Shown: piece by piece, positions 25,874 through 34,989 of the stretch
Layout: each line of letters begins with the position of its first letter
Numbering within the stretch: the first letter of the stretch is position 1
Assembly (NCBI GenBank): GCA_016715795.1
Contig: JADJXP010000002.1
Coordinates: 1,922,001 to 1,986,000, forward strand
Direction: 5' to 3'
Source of the DNA: Chloracidobacterium sp.
GTDB taxonomy: Bacteria > Acidobacteriota > Blastocatellia > Pyrinomonadales > Pyrinomonadaceae
Length of the DNA: 64,000 nucleotides
Program-made: the position numbers and the translations under genes
Notes under the pieces: model-generated
Database searches by the model: none
The model's input: only the letters and a program-made list of their open reading frames with translations
Told to the model about the DNA's origin: nothing

Positions 25874-27382
25874 ATGCGAAAGGCTGTCATCCATTCCGGC
25901 TTGTGTTTGCTGGCTCTCGGCATTCTTGCACTGCAGGCCGCGGCTCAATCACCGGCAAAGGTCCTCAAACAAGCCGAGAAGGCGCTTGGCGGTAGCAAGA
26001 AGGTCCGTTCTGTCCGCTCCTCGGTGCAGACAGGGACGATCACCCGGCTGGGCGACGGTGCCGTAGGCCGATACCGGTTTCAGACAGAGCAGCCGAACCT
26101 GCTGAATATCAGCTATGATCTCGCGGGTTTCGAGCGCGAGAGCGGCTACAACGGCCGTTCGGGCTGGGCCCGCAATTCGCGCGACGGCCTGCGGACACTG
26201 ACCGGTGCCGATAGCGCCGCCATGCAGGCGACGGCACTTTTTCGCAACAGCCTGTGGCTCAATTACAAACAGCAAAAGGTAAAGCTATCATCGGGCGGCA
26301 TCGAGAATGTAAACGGCAAACCCGCAAATGTCGTTGTGCTGACGACGCCAAAAGGAATAACGATCAGGATCTGGTTTGACGCGGTCACAGGCCTGCCTGT
26401 TCGCGATCAGATCGGTGACGAGACGGCTGAATACAGCGACTATCGTGATATCGACGGCCTCAAGCGGCCTTTTCTTGTCCATCTCGCATCTGGCGGCGAG
26501 CGTTATGAGGTGAGGCTTGAGAGCATCCGGTTGAATACCGTTGTCGCTCGTTCGACATTTGACTTTCCCGTGCGGACGAACGAGCCGCTGCCCGACATTT
26601 CTGCCCTGCTGAGAGAACTCCAGGCCAACGAGGACCGGGTCGAGGCCTTGCTCGACAGCTATTCATTCACGCAAAAGGTCGTCAAACGCGAACTCGGCAA
26701 GGACGGGGTGCTGCGCGAGACCGAGTCTGAGACGTTCCAGATGTCGTTCCACAAGGGCCGGCGAGTCTCGCGCCTTATCGAAAAGAACGGCCGTCCGCTC
26801 AGCCCCAAGGACCAAGCCGATGCAGACCGAGACGTAGAAAAACGGATCGACGAGATAGAGAAAGACGCTGCCAGAAGCGAGGCCAGCGAGGCCGGACGCG
26901 GCCCGGCGAGGGGCGACGAACGGCGAATCTCGATCGCCGAGGTCCTGCGTGCGTCGAAGCTTATGAATCCGCGCCGCGAGCGCTTTCGCGGGCGCGATGT
27001 TGTCGTCTTCGACTTTGAGCCTGATCCGGGTTTTGATATGAAAAACGCCAAGAGCCTGCTCAAATTCTTTGGCAAAACGGCCGGAGTGATGTGGATCGAT
27101 GAAGAGGACAAGCAGGTCGCCCGAATCGAGGCCTCGCTGGCGGACAGCTTCAATGTCGGCGGTGGTGTTGTAGCAAAACTGAAGAAAGGTGCCTCGTTCG
27201 TACTCGATCAGGAACGGGTCGGCGGCGAGATATGGCTGCCGTCAGAGGCCGAGATAAACTTGGCCGTGCGAGTCCTTCTAGTCAAGGGGATCAACGTCAA
27301 TCAGGTCGTTAAGTCGTATGGATACAGTAAGTTCCAGACCGAGGTAAAGGACGCGGCCGTGGGCCAACCGCAAAAACCTTAA
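25874..27382 (+). CDS. Periplasmic LolA/LppX-like protein
   Basis: A 502-residue exported protein (signal peptide CLLALGILALQAAAQ). The first 220 residues follow the outer-membrane lipoprotein-sorting pattern (GRYRFQTEQPNLLNISYDL, WFDAVTGLPVRDQIGDET, YSDYRDIDGLKRPFLVHL). The second half repeats a similar beta-rich fold around FDFEPDPGFDMKNAKSLLKF and MWIDEEDKQVARIE, separated by a charged coiled linker (residues 305-345). Such folds bind lipids or lipoproteins in the periplasm, but the ligand here is unknown. It converges on the anti-sigma gene with a 4-bp overlap. Confidence 0.75.
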   Translation: MRKAVIHSGLCLLALGILALQAAAQSPAKVLKQAEKALGGSKKVRSVRSSVQTGTITRLGDGAVGRYRFQTEQPNLLNISYDLAGFERESGYNGRSGWARNSRDGLRTLTGADSAAMQATALFRNSLWLNYKQQKVKLSSGGIENVNGKPANVVVLTTPKGITIRIWFDAVTGLPVRDQIGDETAEYSDYRDIDGLKRPFLVHLASGGERYEVRLESIRLNTVVARSTFDFPVRTNEPLPDISALLRELQANEDRVEALLDSYSFTQKVVKRELGKDGVLRETESETFQMSFHKGRRVSRLIEKNGRPLSPKDQADADRDVEKRIDEIEKDAARSEASEAGRGPARGDERRISIAEVLRASKLMNPRRERFRGRDVVVFDFEPDPGFDMKNAKSLLKFFGKTAGVMWIDEEDKQVARIEASLADSFNVGGGVVAKLKKGASFVLDQERVGGEIWLPSEAEINLAVRVLLVKGINVNQVVKSYGYSKFQTEVKDAAVGQPQKP

Positions 27383-28143
27383 GGCCTGAGCGAGATCGTC
27401 ATTGTCGAACCATTACGCCGGACACGGACATTCGCGGCCGAAAATTGTCCGCTAAAGCTCGTCCCCGCGTTGAGCGCAGTCCCGTCAACCGCCTCGATAA
27501 CGTCCCCTGCGACAACGCCCGAATTGGCTGCGATACTGTTTGGTGAAACGGCTCGAACGCGGCAGCCCGAGGCCGAGCATGCGGCCGAGATGCCAAGCAT
27601 TCCCATCACGGTCGCCGCCGAAAGCCTCGCGTCGGAGCCAATGTTTGCGTCTGTGATCACGCGGTCAGGATCGAGCCCTCGCGGCAGGCGTCGGCGGGCC
27701 GTCGGGAAGCTAAAATCGAGCGAACCGCCGCCCTGCTCGTCCGACGGCCGAACGGCCTCAGGCGTCTTCGGTCCCGGTAATGTCGATAACGAATTGTTGG
27801 GCGATGGGGCCCGCACCGCGACCTCATCCGGCCGGACGGCCAGCGTATTATCCGGCGGCATCGACGGTAACTGTGGCTGTGAATCAGGCGCGGCTCGCGT
27901 CTCGGCGACCGGCGGAACATCTGCCGGAGCGAAAAACGATGTGTAGCCAAAGTATCCGCCGACCGCCAGCAGCAATGCCGCCGGAACCGCAATGCGGGCA
28001 AAAGGCAGCAAGCTGCGTCTTGCAGGTATCCCGGCAGCGATACGCGCCCGCACTCGAACGTCGAAATCGCCCGGCGGATCGACCCGGCCAAGCGTGCCCA
28101 GCAGCTTGCCTACCTCGTCAAAATTGTTCTCGTCCCGTCGCAT
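27379..28143 (-). CDS. Membrane anti-sigma factor with C-terminal PDZ domain
   Basis: A 254-residue protein placed directly after an ECF sigma gene with no gap. The N-terminal 45 residues (NFDEVGKLLGTLGRVDPPGD) would be the cytosolic sigma-binding part. One membrane helix follows (IAVPAALLLAVGGYFGYTSF, near 50-70), then a Pro-rich linker. A PDZ-like domain sits at the end (VRAVSPNSIAANSGVVAGDV, EAVDGTALN). Anti-sigma factors usually depend on separate PDZ proteases for sensing, so a built-in PDZ is unusual. It could bind misfolded protein C-termini or recruit a protease; this role is inferred. Confidence 0.7.
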   Translation of the reverse strand: MRRDENNFDEVGKLLGTLGRVDPPGDFDVRVRARIAAGIPARRSLLPFARIAVPAALLLAVGGYFGYTSFFAPADVPPVAETRAAPDSQPQLPSMPPDNTLAVRPDEVAVRAPSPNNSLSTLPGPKTPEAVRPSDEQGGGSLDFSFPTARRRLPRGLDPDRVITDANIGSDARLSAATVMGMLGISAACSASGCRVRAVSPNSIAANSGVVAGDVIEAVDGTALNAGTSFSGQFSAANVRVRRNGSTMTISLRP

Positions 28144-28737
28144 CTAAAAATAATGTTGCAGCTTCTCTTTTAACAGCCCTCGCCCGCGGCTGATACGCGA
28201 TTTTGTGGTGCCGAGGCCGAGCTTCAATATCTCGGCGATTTCGTCGTACGAACGGCCCTCGATATCTCGAAGAACTACGGGTACGCGATACTTCTCGGGC
28301 AAGGCCGCAATTGCCCGGCCGATGACCTCGCTTCGTTCATCCTCGACCAGTGCCGCATCGGCAAGCTTTGCCTTGTCCGGCGGCTGATACTCGGCGTCGC
28401 TCCCTTCGTCGCCCTGAAACAGCCCAGTGAGCGACAACACCCGCCGCCGCTTTCGCCGCCTGATCTCACTTATCGCAAGGTTCGTCGCGATACGGTAAAT
28501 ATAGGTCGAGAACGCGTAGCCCGTATGGTAGCGGTCGAGAGCGAAATACACGCGAACGAACGTCTCCTGGGCCAGATCAACGGCCTCTTCGTAGTCGTTC
28601 AGGAAACGATAGAGATAGTTCGTGATCGGCCCGCGGTATCGCGACATCAATTCGCCAAAGGCGTCATCGTCGCCCGCACGAATGTTCTCGATCAGGGCGT
28701 GGTCGGACAGCTTGTCTTCAGGCATGGCCGCGCGCAT
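28144..28737 (-). CDS. ECF RNA polymerase sigma factor (RpoE-like)
   Basis: A 197-residue group 4 sigma factor. Region 2 (AFGELMSRYRGPITNYLYRF, DLAQETFVRVYFAL, FSTYIYRIATNLAISEIRRR) and region 4 (LPEKYRVPVVLRDIEGRSYD, IAEILKLGLGTTKSRISRGR) are complete, joined by an acidic linker. It should direct transcription of an envelope-stress-type regulon, released by the membrane anti-sigma encoded immediately downstream. The ATG at 28737 is preceded by GGGGG; a second ATG at 28725 would give a more typical family N-terminus. The autoregulated promoter expected upstream was not identified. Confidence 0.92.
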   Translation of the reverse strand: MRAAMPEDKLSDHALIENIRAGDDDAFGELMSRYRGPITNYLYRFLNDYEEAVDLAQETFVRVYFALDRYHTGYAFSTYIYRIATNLAISEIRRRKRRRVLSLTGLFQGDEGSDAEYQPPDKAKLADAALVEDERSEVIGRAIAALPEKYRVPVVLRDIEGRSYDEIAEILKLGLGTTKSRISRGRGLLKEKLQHYF

Positions 28738-28878
28738 GCCCCCTGAAGCTGAGTTTTCGCCGCTGTCCGCTTTCCCGCATTCATTCTATTTTCAACAGAC
28801 CTCGTTCAAAAACAAAGCCTCGCACCGATCCATTTCACGTCCGGACAGGCGCAAAGGTTGCGAAAATGCATGAATCTC

Positions 28879-28940
28879 AATTCGTGCATTCGTGGCTAAT
28901 TCTCTATAACGGGTTATAGCGACGAATGCACGAATAAGAT
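28879..28940. repeat. Dyad element, CACGAAT word family (arms reversed)
   Basis: The arms ATTCGTGCATTCGTGGC (within 28879-28900) and GCGACGAATGCACGAAT (within 28919-28940) pair with a single mismatch. The centre holds a second perfect palindrome, CTATAACGGGTTATAG. The arm order is opposite to that of the copies at 38717, 41528 and 41989. It lies just downstream of the SDR gene, in the 210-bp gap before the sigma factor gene. Confidence 0.85.
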
Positions 28941-28947
28941 ACAACCG

Positions 28948-29976
28948 CTACTTGAAGACACCCTCGCCGAGGAAATTGTGGCGGAGGTGGTTGATCGTGT
29001 CCTGGAGTGTCTCTTGCGGGTCTCGTGGAGCAAAGCCAAGCTGTTCTTCAGCCTTTGCTGACGAGAAATACCAGAAGTGCTCTGCCTGCTCAACTTCGTT
29101 CGGAGCAACCGGCGAGGTGCGGCTCCAGTTCTTGTAGAGCGAGCTGATCATCGACGAGCCCGCCATTGCAAGTTTCTTCGGCACCTTCATCGCCGGAGCG
29201 GCAACTCCCGAAAGACGCTCGAGGCGGCCAAAGAACCGGGCAAAGGTCATATTCGCCGCACCGAGCAGGTATTTCTCCTGATGCTTTCCCTTCTCCAACG
29301 CCGCTATGAACGCCGTCGCCGCATCGCGGGCATCGACGAAGTTCAGCCCGCCGCTCGGGCAATACGGCACCTTGCGGCCGAGAAAATCAAGCACCGGTTT
29401 TGTTGAAGAAAGACGATCATCCTCGGGGCCAAGCAGCAGCGACGGATTCATTATCACCAGCCGCCGCTCTTTGCCGTCAAAGTTCTCAATAGCGGTGCGC
29501 TCCTGGTAATACTTTGACGCGTAATATGCCCAACGCGAAATGATCTCGACCGGCTGTGGGTAGGTCTCGTCAACGACCTCGTCCGTCTCACTCACAGCGA
29601 TCGTCCCGCTCGACGATGCAAGGACAATCGTACCCACGCCGGCCTCTTTGGCCGCCTCGCACAACAGCCGCGTGCCCTCAAGATGCACTCGGTTCATATC
29701 AGCGGCATCATCGTTGTCACGCGAGACCTTGCCAGCGAGATGAAAGATCGCCGAAACATTCTTGACGGCGTTAGCGACGTTCTCACGATCCGTGACCGAC
29801 CCCTCGCTCGCCTCAACGCCCGCGTCCGTCATCCACGCCGGCACCCGCGACGCCATCACGCGCAGGTTCTTAATACCCGCATCCAGCATCTGCCGCACGA
29901 TATGCGTACCCAGAAAACCGGTGCCGCCGGTTATCAGAATCTTACTCCCGATCTTTTCGCTTGATTTTCGCGCCAT
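28948..29976 (-). CDS. Extended SDR NAD-dependent epimerase/dehydratase
   Basis: A 342-residue Rossmann enzyme. The cofactor site is ILITGGTGFLGTHIVRQML near residue 13. The catalytic tyrosine and lysine are in WAYYASKYYQERTA, and NPSLLLGPED follows as in 3-beta-hydroxysteroid dehydrogenase/OleD-type SDRs. The start lies 3 bp after the YoeB gene stop. It is the last gene of the minus-strand block that includes the ElbD-like fusion, so reduction of a lipid-linked keto group is a reasonable guess. It could equally act on nucleotide sugars or flavonoid-like substrates. Confidence 0.85.
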   Translation of the reverse strand: MARKSSEKIGSKILITGGTGFLGTHIVRQMLDAGIKNLRVMASRVPAWMTDAGVEASEGSVTDRENVANAVKNVSAIFHLAGKVSRDNDDAADMNRVHLEGTRLLCEAAKEAGVGTIVLASSSGTIAVSETDEVVDETYPQPVEIISRWAYYASKYYQERTAIENFDGKERRLVIMNPSLLLGPEDDRLSSTKPVLDFLGRKVPYCPSGGLNFVDARDAATAFIAALEKGKHQEKYLLGAANMTFARFFGRLERLSGVAAPAMKVPKKLAMAGSSMISSLYKNWSRTSPVAPNEVEQAEHFWYFSSAKAEEQLGFAPRDPQETLQDTINHLRHNFLGEGVFK

Positions 29977-29979
29977 TCG

Positions 29980-30243
29980 CTATTCGTAATGGGTCCACAT
30001 GCGGAGCACATTCACGATCTTCTCTTTCTTAATAACCTCATAAACAATTCGATGCTGAATGTTGTTTCGCCGTGAAAACCTGCCGCTGAGTTCACCTGAC
30101 AGCTTTTCATAGGGTGGCGAATTTTGAAACGGATTTATTGCAAGAATCTCAAGTAGATTGGCCGTTTTCTTTCCTAATCCGGCACGGTGAAGACGCTCGG
30201 CGTCCTTTCGAGCTTCTTTCGAATATCTCAGCGTCCAACCCAA
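29980..30243 (-). CDS. YoeB/Txe-family mRNA interferase toxin
   Basis: An 87-residue RelE-superfamily toxin. It shows the diagnostic YoeB layout: WTLRYSKEARKDAERLHRAG at the N-terminus, NPFQNSPPYEKLSGELSGRF, then SRRNNIQHRIVYEV and a C-terminus ending MWTHYE, close to the canonical RxxSHY. It cleaves ribosome-bound mRNA by family analogy. The antitoxin gene lies 3 bp upstream and an SDR gene 3 bp downstream, so the pair is inserted into a biosynthetic operon. Confidence 0.93.
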   Translation of the reverse strand: MGWTLRYSKEARKDAERLHRAGLGKKTANLLEILAINPFQNSPPYEKLSGELSGRFSRRNNIQHRIVYEVIKKEKIVNVLRMWTHYE

Positions 30244-30246
30244 TCG

Positions 30247-30513
30247 CTATTCCTCGCCTTTCAAAGTTGCCAAGATATCGTCGTGACTTACCCACTCGTC
30301 ATCGGACGTTTCTGAAGCAACGTCGAGTGACTCGATGAAGCCCGGTATTGACGATAAGAACAAAGATTCCTGTATCGAACGCCAGTCGTCCTCGCTCACC
30401 AAAACAGCGTTGCTGCGCTTGGTTGTTATCATTACTTCCTCGTGCTCATCGGCTACTTGATCGATAAGGCTGAAGAATCGTGCTCTTGCTGCGGTCGCGG
30501 TTATCACTTTCAT
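30247..30513 (-). CDS. YefM/Phd-family antitoxin
   Basis: An 88-residue antitoxin with the Phd/YefM DNA-binding N-terminus (MKVITATAARARFFSLIDQV), the typical ITTKRSNAVLVSEDDWRSIQ strand, and an acidic C-terminal tail that neutralises YoeB. It probably also represses its own promoter. It sits 54 bp downstream of the ElbD-like gene, inside the lipid block, and is followed by yoeB-like and SDR genes. Confidence 0.92.
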   Translation of the reverse strand: MKVITATAARARFFSLIDQVADEHEEVMITTKRSNAVLVSEDDWRSIQESLFLSSIPGFIESLDVASETSDDEWVSHDDILATLKGEE

Positions 30514-30567
30514 TTCCTAAAATACCTGTGCAGGATTATGCACAAGTCGTCTCAGAATGTCAAAATT

Positions 30568-33500
30568 CTAGTCATCGATTACCGGTTCCTGTTTGCGCGA
30601 CCGTCGCCGCTCGGCTTTCCATTGTTTTCGTAAGCTATCGACATCGAATTCCCGCCGCGTCCCGTCGCGCATGTTCTCGATCTCGTGCTGCACGCGGGCG
30701 GCGATCAGGCGGTATGACTCCGTATTTGGAACGCCCTCAGTCATCCGTTTGAGCTCGTCGTAGTCGAGAAATCGCCCTACCTTTGCACCGACGCTCGCCC
30801 CGAGGCTGCTCGTTGGCGGAATGACCATGCCTTTTGGAAAAGCTTCGTACGTGCCCCAGATGTATATCGGCAGGATGCCGATCTTTTGATTGAGGGCAAG
30901 ATAGCCGATTATCGGTTTGAACTCCGCGATCTGCCCGCTCTCCTGCCGGCCGCCCTCGGGAAAGATCAACGCATTGTAGCCGTCATTCAATATCTGCAGC
31001 ACATGCCGCAGCGATTGCCGCAGGCTGCCGCTGCGTTCGATCGGGACGAGCGTCGTAAAGTTGTTCATATACGCCCGCTTGTATTTTGTGTCGAACCAGT
31101 AATCAGCGGCTGCGACCGCGACGGTCTGTTCGGCAACATCTTTACCCAGGGCCCGTTTCACAAGGCCCGTGTCAAGGTGCGACGTGTGGTTCGGTGCGAC
31201 GATAAAGTTAACGTGCTGCGGCACGTTCGACCCACCCTCGATCGACGTGTCGAGCACCGTCGAGTAAAGCGTGTCCTGCGCCAGATCGACCACGGCATTG
31301 CCGACGCGGCGAATAATTCCTGGAATGTAAAACTCGTCGTCGTCCTTCTTTTCCTCTAGACGCGGCTCATCCGCGAGCTTCTTTGACCGATCGACGCGTT
31401 GAACCGCCGCAAGTAGTTCGCGAACCGATTGCACCTCATTCAGCGTGTCCGGCGATAAGACGCGCCCGCCCGCATCCTCGACCGCCGCCTGTAGCTCGAC
31501 GAACATCAGCGAATCAAATCCAAGATCCGCCAGCCGGTCTTCCATCGCCACATCGCCGAGCGGACGGCTCGAAACGGTCGCTACGATCTTGCGTATCCAC
31601 AGCGCGTTGTCATCGGTCTTTGATTCGACGATCTCGTTGGTCTTTGTTTTCGCCCGCTCCTCTAGCTTCTGAAGCATCTCGACGACCTCGGGCCGTTTGA
31701 CCTTTCGCGTCGCCGTGCGTGGCAATTCGAACGGAGTCAGGTGCAGCACTTTTACACGTTTAAAGAACGGTATTCCGGCAGAAACCTGCCTAAAATACTC
31801 CTCAACCCGCTTGTTCGCATCGGTCCGCGAAAGCGAGATCTCGTGTTCGTAATCAGGAACGACGAGGGCCGCGATCTTCTCGCCTCCGTCAGCATCGGGC
31901 AGACCGACCACGCTTAACTCCTTGATAATAGACGTCTTGCCATAGATATCCTCGATCTCGTCCGGATAAATGTTCTTTCCGTTAGAATCGATTATTACGT
32001 CCTTCGAACGGCCGACGATAAACAAGTTGCCATCATCGTCGATACGCCCAAGGTCTCCGGTTCGCAGCCATCTATCCCGGAGCACCGCGTCGGTCGCTTC
32101 CTCGTTATTGTAATAACCGGCCATTACATTCTGGCCGCGCGCGAGCACCTCGCCGACACCGTTCTCGTCCGGCGAATCGATCTTGACCTCGACGCCCGGC
32201 AGCGGTTTGCCGACCGATCCTTTGAGCAGTTTGTTGCCGGGCCGAGCGACCGTGAGCACCGGCGAAGACTCGGTCAGGCCGTAGCCTTCGAGCACGGTGA
32301 AGCCGAGGCCGTGAAGGTCTTTCTGCACCTTTTCGCTCAACGCCGAGCCGCCCGAGATCAGGTAACGCATCTTGCCGCCCATACCCTGATGGATCGGGAA
32401 AAACACGATCGGTCCGAGGTTGAACGGCGTGTTGTCGCGGATCCAGGCGTTGAACTCGATCACGTTGTCGGCGAGATCGGCTATCCAATCGCCGCGTTCC
32501 CTGAGGCGCGTTTTGATCCGGCGATGCAGCATCTCCCACAACGCCGGTACGCCCACCATGCCCGTAACATGCCCGTTCTCAATAGTTTTCGAGAGGTCTT
32601 CGGCAGTCAGCTCGTTGAGGTAGGTGATCTGTGTCCCGTTTGAGAATGGCGTCAAAAAGCCCGCCGAAAACTCAAATGTGTGGTGCATCGGCAGCACGCT
32701 CAGCACGCCATCGGTGATGTCCATGTCGAGCACGGACGAGAGCATCGAGATCATGTTGACGAAATTCTTATGCGACAGCATCACCGCCTTGGGCTTGCCT
32801 GTCGTGCCCGACGTAAAGATCAGCGATGCAATAGAATTGGAATGCACTTTTGCGGGCAGCAGAGCGTTGCGCTTTGCCTCCTCGGTCTCCGGCTGCATCT
32901 CAAAAACGTCGTCAAACGTCCACACGGCAACTTTCAATTTCGCCGCCTTCAACTTTTTCGCGAGTTCAGGGTTCTCGTCTGCGAGTTTCGGGCTCAAAAC
33001 TATCGCCGACACCTCCGCCGCCTTTGCAAAGGTGACGATCTCATCCACCGACGACGCCGGATCGATCGGCACGGCAGTCGCACCAGCCTTGAGAATGCCG
33101 AAATAGGTGATGCCCCATTCAGGCATGTTGTGAGAAAAGAGAATTACACGCTCGGCCGACTGAATGCCGTTCTTTGCAAAAAAGCCCGCCGCGCGAAGCG
33201 TCAGTTCGGCAATGTCCTGATAAGTGTATTGCTCCTTTCGCCCATCGCGCTCGATGCGCATCGCGACACGGGTCGGGAAACGCTTGACCGACGTGTCGAA
33301 AAGATCAAGCAGGTCTTTGTAGGTGTAACTCCTCTTCTCAACTGCCTTTAACTCTTCCTCGAGCGTCGGCAGCACCCATTTACGCATGCCCGGGAAATGG
33401 ACGTTGAGCCAATAGTCGTACCAATCGAGCCGCTCGGGATACCACGGCAACAGATGCTTTTCCTTGTCCTTAATGACGGCTTGTAGAGCCCGGACATTGT

Positions 33501-34989
33501 CGGACCGATACAGATATTCGTTATCGATCATGAACGGCTTGAACATCGCGAACGCGTCCATCGTCGCCTGCGTTGTGTCCTTAAAACCCTCAGTCGTCTT
33601 TTTGAGGTCCGCAATAATGTTGCCGATCCGCCCGCCGCCCCAACGCGGCGTCACACGGTCCATAAGGTCGTCGGCACGCTTCGCGACCTTGTTGAGCATC
33701 GGCGCCGACGCGAGTTCATAGGTCCGCTGCCTGACGGGTGTCGCCTCGACCATGCCGGCGAGCTTGTTCGCGAGCTTGTTGCCCGTTTCCTTTTCCTCGA
33801 AATGCTGCCGCTTATACAGCCCGACCAGCCCGACAATGCGTTTCATATCGTTCGGGTTCGAGTCGCCCGATGATGCCTGAAAAACGAGCGGCGGATTATC
33901 ATCAACCAGCACATTCATCGCCGCCGCGAGTATCGCTCCAGCGACCATATCGACCGGGATGATGTCGAGGATGAGTTTTTCGTTAACAGGGATCACGGGC
34001 TGACCGCGGAGCGCTATCAGTATCAGCGGTGCAGTCGTCGTAAACCCTTCGTTCCAGCCCGGGAACGGATATTGGTTCGACGACTCGACTATACTCGGGC
34101 GCACAAGCGTCTTTACGATATCGTCCTGCGAAGCGATGATCTGCTCGGCGAGCGATTTGGAATACGTGTAGATATTCGTCCAGCCCCAATACTCGGCCCG
34201 CTCGGCCCCAAGCTCGGTGGTGCGCTCGCGTATCCACATCTTTCGTTCGCGAAATATCGCCGATTTCAATTCGGTCTCGTCGTCCGGATCGCGGCCTTCT
34301 TCGATAAAACGCTTTCTCGCCTGCTCGCGAAATTTCGCCGCCTGCACGGCGTCATCCGCTTCCTGCCGTGCCTGCTCGGATAGGCGAGCGCAGTCCTCGA
34401 CCTCGCGATTGACGTCAAACGTCGTCCCCACCAGCTCGTCTTTCCTTGGAAAATACCCGACGACAGGTTCATTCTCCCAGATCGGCCCGGAACGCTTGCC
34501 CGCAACAAAACACGTCGAAACATGCACCAGCCGCGGCTTTTTCATCATCCGCGCGAGCTTGATTATGTTGTTTGACCCGACGACATTCGTCCTGAGAGCT
34601 GACTCAAGCGGCGGATTGAACGTCACATTACCGGCACCATTGATGATGATGTCGGTGTCCCGCATGATCTTGGCCGCTTCCTTCTCATCGAGCCCGAGAA
34701 ACTCGTTACCGACGTCGCCGTTCACGGGAACGACCTTGGACTTAATAAAATCCTCAAACCCGTCGCCGTACTTCTCCCGCAGCGGATCAAACGTCGGCGA
34801 CGTCACTATCGACGTCCAAAACCTGGTCCGCGACTCGTTCTCATCCCGTGCCCGCACGGTCGCATACACCTTCCCAATATCCGGAAAGTTATTGAGCAGC
34901 ATCGACAAAGTGACCTTCCCCACAAAGCCCGTTCCGCCGATGAAGAAGATCTTCTTGCCCTTGAATATTTCTGTTGGTGAAAGTCTCAT
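30568..34989 (-). CDS. ElbD-like multidomain reductase-ligase-carrier-acyltransferase
   Basis: A 1473-residue fusion. Residues 1-430 form a fatty acyl-CoA reductase-type domain (FIGGTGFVGKVTLSML; YSKSLAEQII with the YxxxK pair). Residues 555-1100 form a long-chain acyl-CoA/ACP ligase (LIFTSGTTGKPKAVMLSHK near 725; GYGLTESSPV). Around 1110-1190 is an acyl-carrier domain with the phosphopantetheine serine in LGFDSLMFVEL. Residues 1250-1440 form a PlsC-type acyltransferase (NHTSHLD, FPEGGRQESG). The same domain set is described for ElbD, required for ether-lipid formation in Myxococcus. Blastocatellia are known for iso-diabolic acid ether lipids, so such a role is plausible. Its start overlaps the nuclease-like gene by ATGA. 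Confidence 0.85.
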   Translation of the reverse strand: MRLSPTEIFKGKKIFFIGGTGFVGKVTLSMLLNNFPDIGKVYATVRARDENESRTRFWTSIVTSPTFDPLREKYGDGFEDFIKSKVVPVNGDVGNEFLGLDEKEAAKIMRDTDIIINGAGNVTFNPPLESALRTNVVGSNNIIKLARMMKKPRLVHVSTCFVAGKRSGPIWENEPVVGYFPRKDELVGTTFDVNREVEDCARLSEQARQEADDAVQAAKFREQARKRFIEEGRDPDDETELKSAIFRERKMWIRERTTELGAERAEYWGWTNIYTYSKSLAEQIIASQDDIVKTLVRPSIVESSNQYPFPGWNEGFTTTAPLILIALRGQPVIPVNEKLILDIIPVDMVAGAILAAAMNVLVDDNPPLVFQASSGDSNPNDMKRIVGLVGLYKRQHFEEKETGNKLANKLAGMVEATPVRQRTYELASAPMLNKVAKRADDLMDRVTPRWGGGRIGNIIADLKKTTEGFKDTTQATMDAFAMFKPFMIDNEYLYRSDNVRALQAVIKDKEKHLLPWYPERLDWYDYWLNVHFPGMRKWVLPTLEEELKAVEKRSYTYKDLLDLFDTSVKRFPTRVAMRIERDGRKEQYTYQDIAELTLRAAGFFAKNGIQSAERVILFSHNMPEWGITYFGILKAGATAVPIDPASSVDEIVTFAKAAEVSAIVLSPKLADENPELAKKLKAAKLKVAVWTFDDVFEMQPETEEAKRNALLPAKVHSNSIASLIFTSGTTGKPKAVMLSHKNFVNMISMLSSVLDMDITDGVLSVLPMHHTFEFSAGFLTPFSNGTQITYLNELTAEDLSKTIENGHVTGMVGVPALWEMLHRRIKTRLRERGDWIADLADNVIEFNAWIRDNTPFNLGPIVFFPIHQGMGGKMRYLISGGSALSEKVQKDLHGLGFTVLEGYGLTESSPVLTVARPGNKLLKGSVGKPLPGVEVKIDSPDENGVGEVLARGQNVMAGYYNNEEATDAVLRDRWLRTGDLGRIDDDGNLFIVGRSKDVIIDSNGKNIYPDEIEDIYGKTSIIKELSVVGLPDADGGEKIAALVVPDYEHEISLSRTDANKRVEEYFRQVSAGIPFFKRVKVLHLTPFELPRTATRKVKRPEVVEMLQKLEERAKTKTNEIVESKTDDNALWIRKIVATVSSRPLGDVAMEDRLADLGFDSLMFVELQAAVEDAGGRVLSPDTLNEVQSVRELLAAVQRVDRSKKLADEPRLEEKKDDDEFYIPGIIRRVGNAVVDLAQDTLYSTVLDTSIEGGSNVPQHVNFIVAPNHTSHLDTGLVKRALGKDVAEQTVAVAAADYWFDTKYKRAYMNNFTTLVPIERSGSLRQSLRHVLQILNDGYNALIFPEGGRQESGQIAEFKPIIGYLALNQKIGILPIYIWGTYEAFPKGMVIPPTSSLGASVGAKVGRFLDYDELKRMTEGVPNTESYRLIAARVQHEIENMRDGTRREFDVDSLRKQWKAERRRSRKQEPVIDD

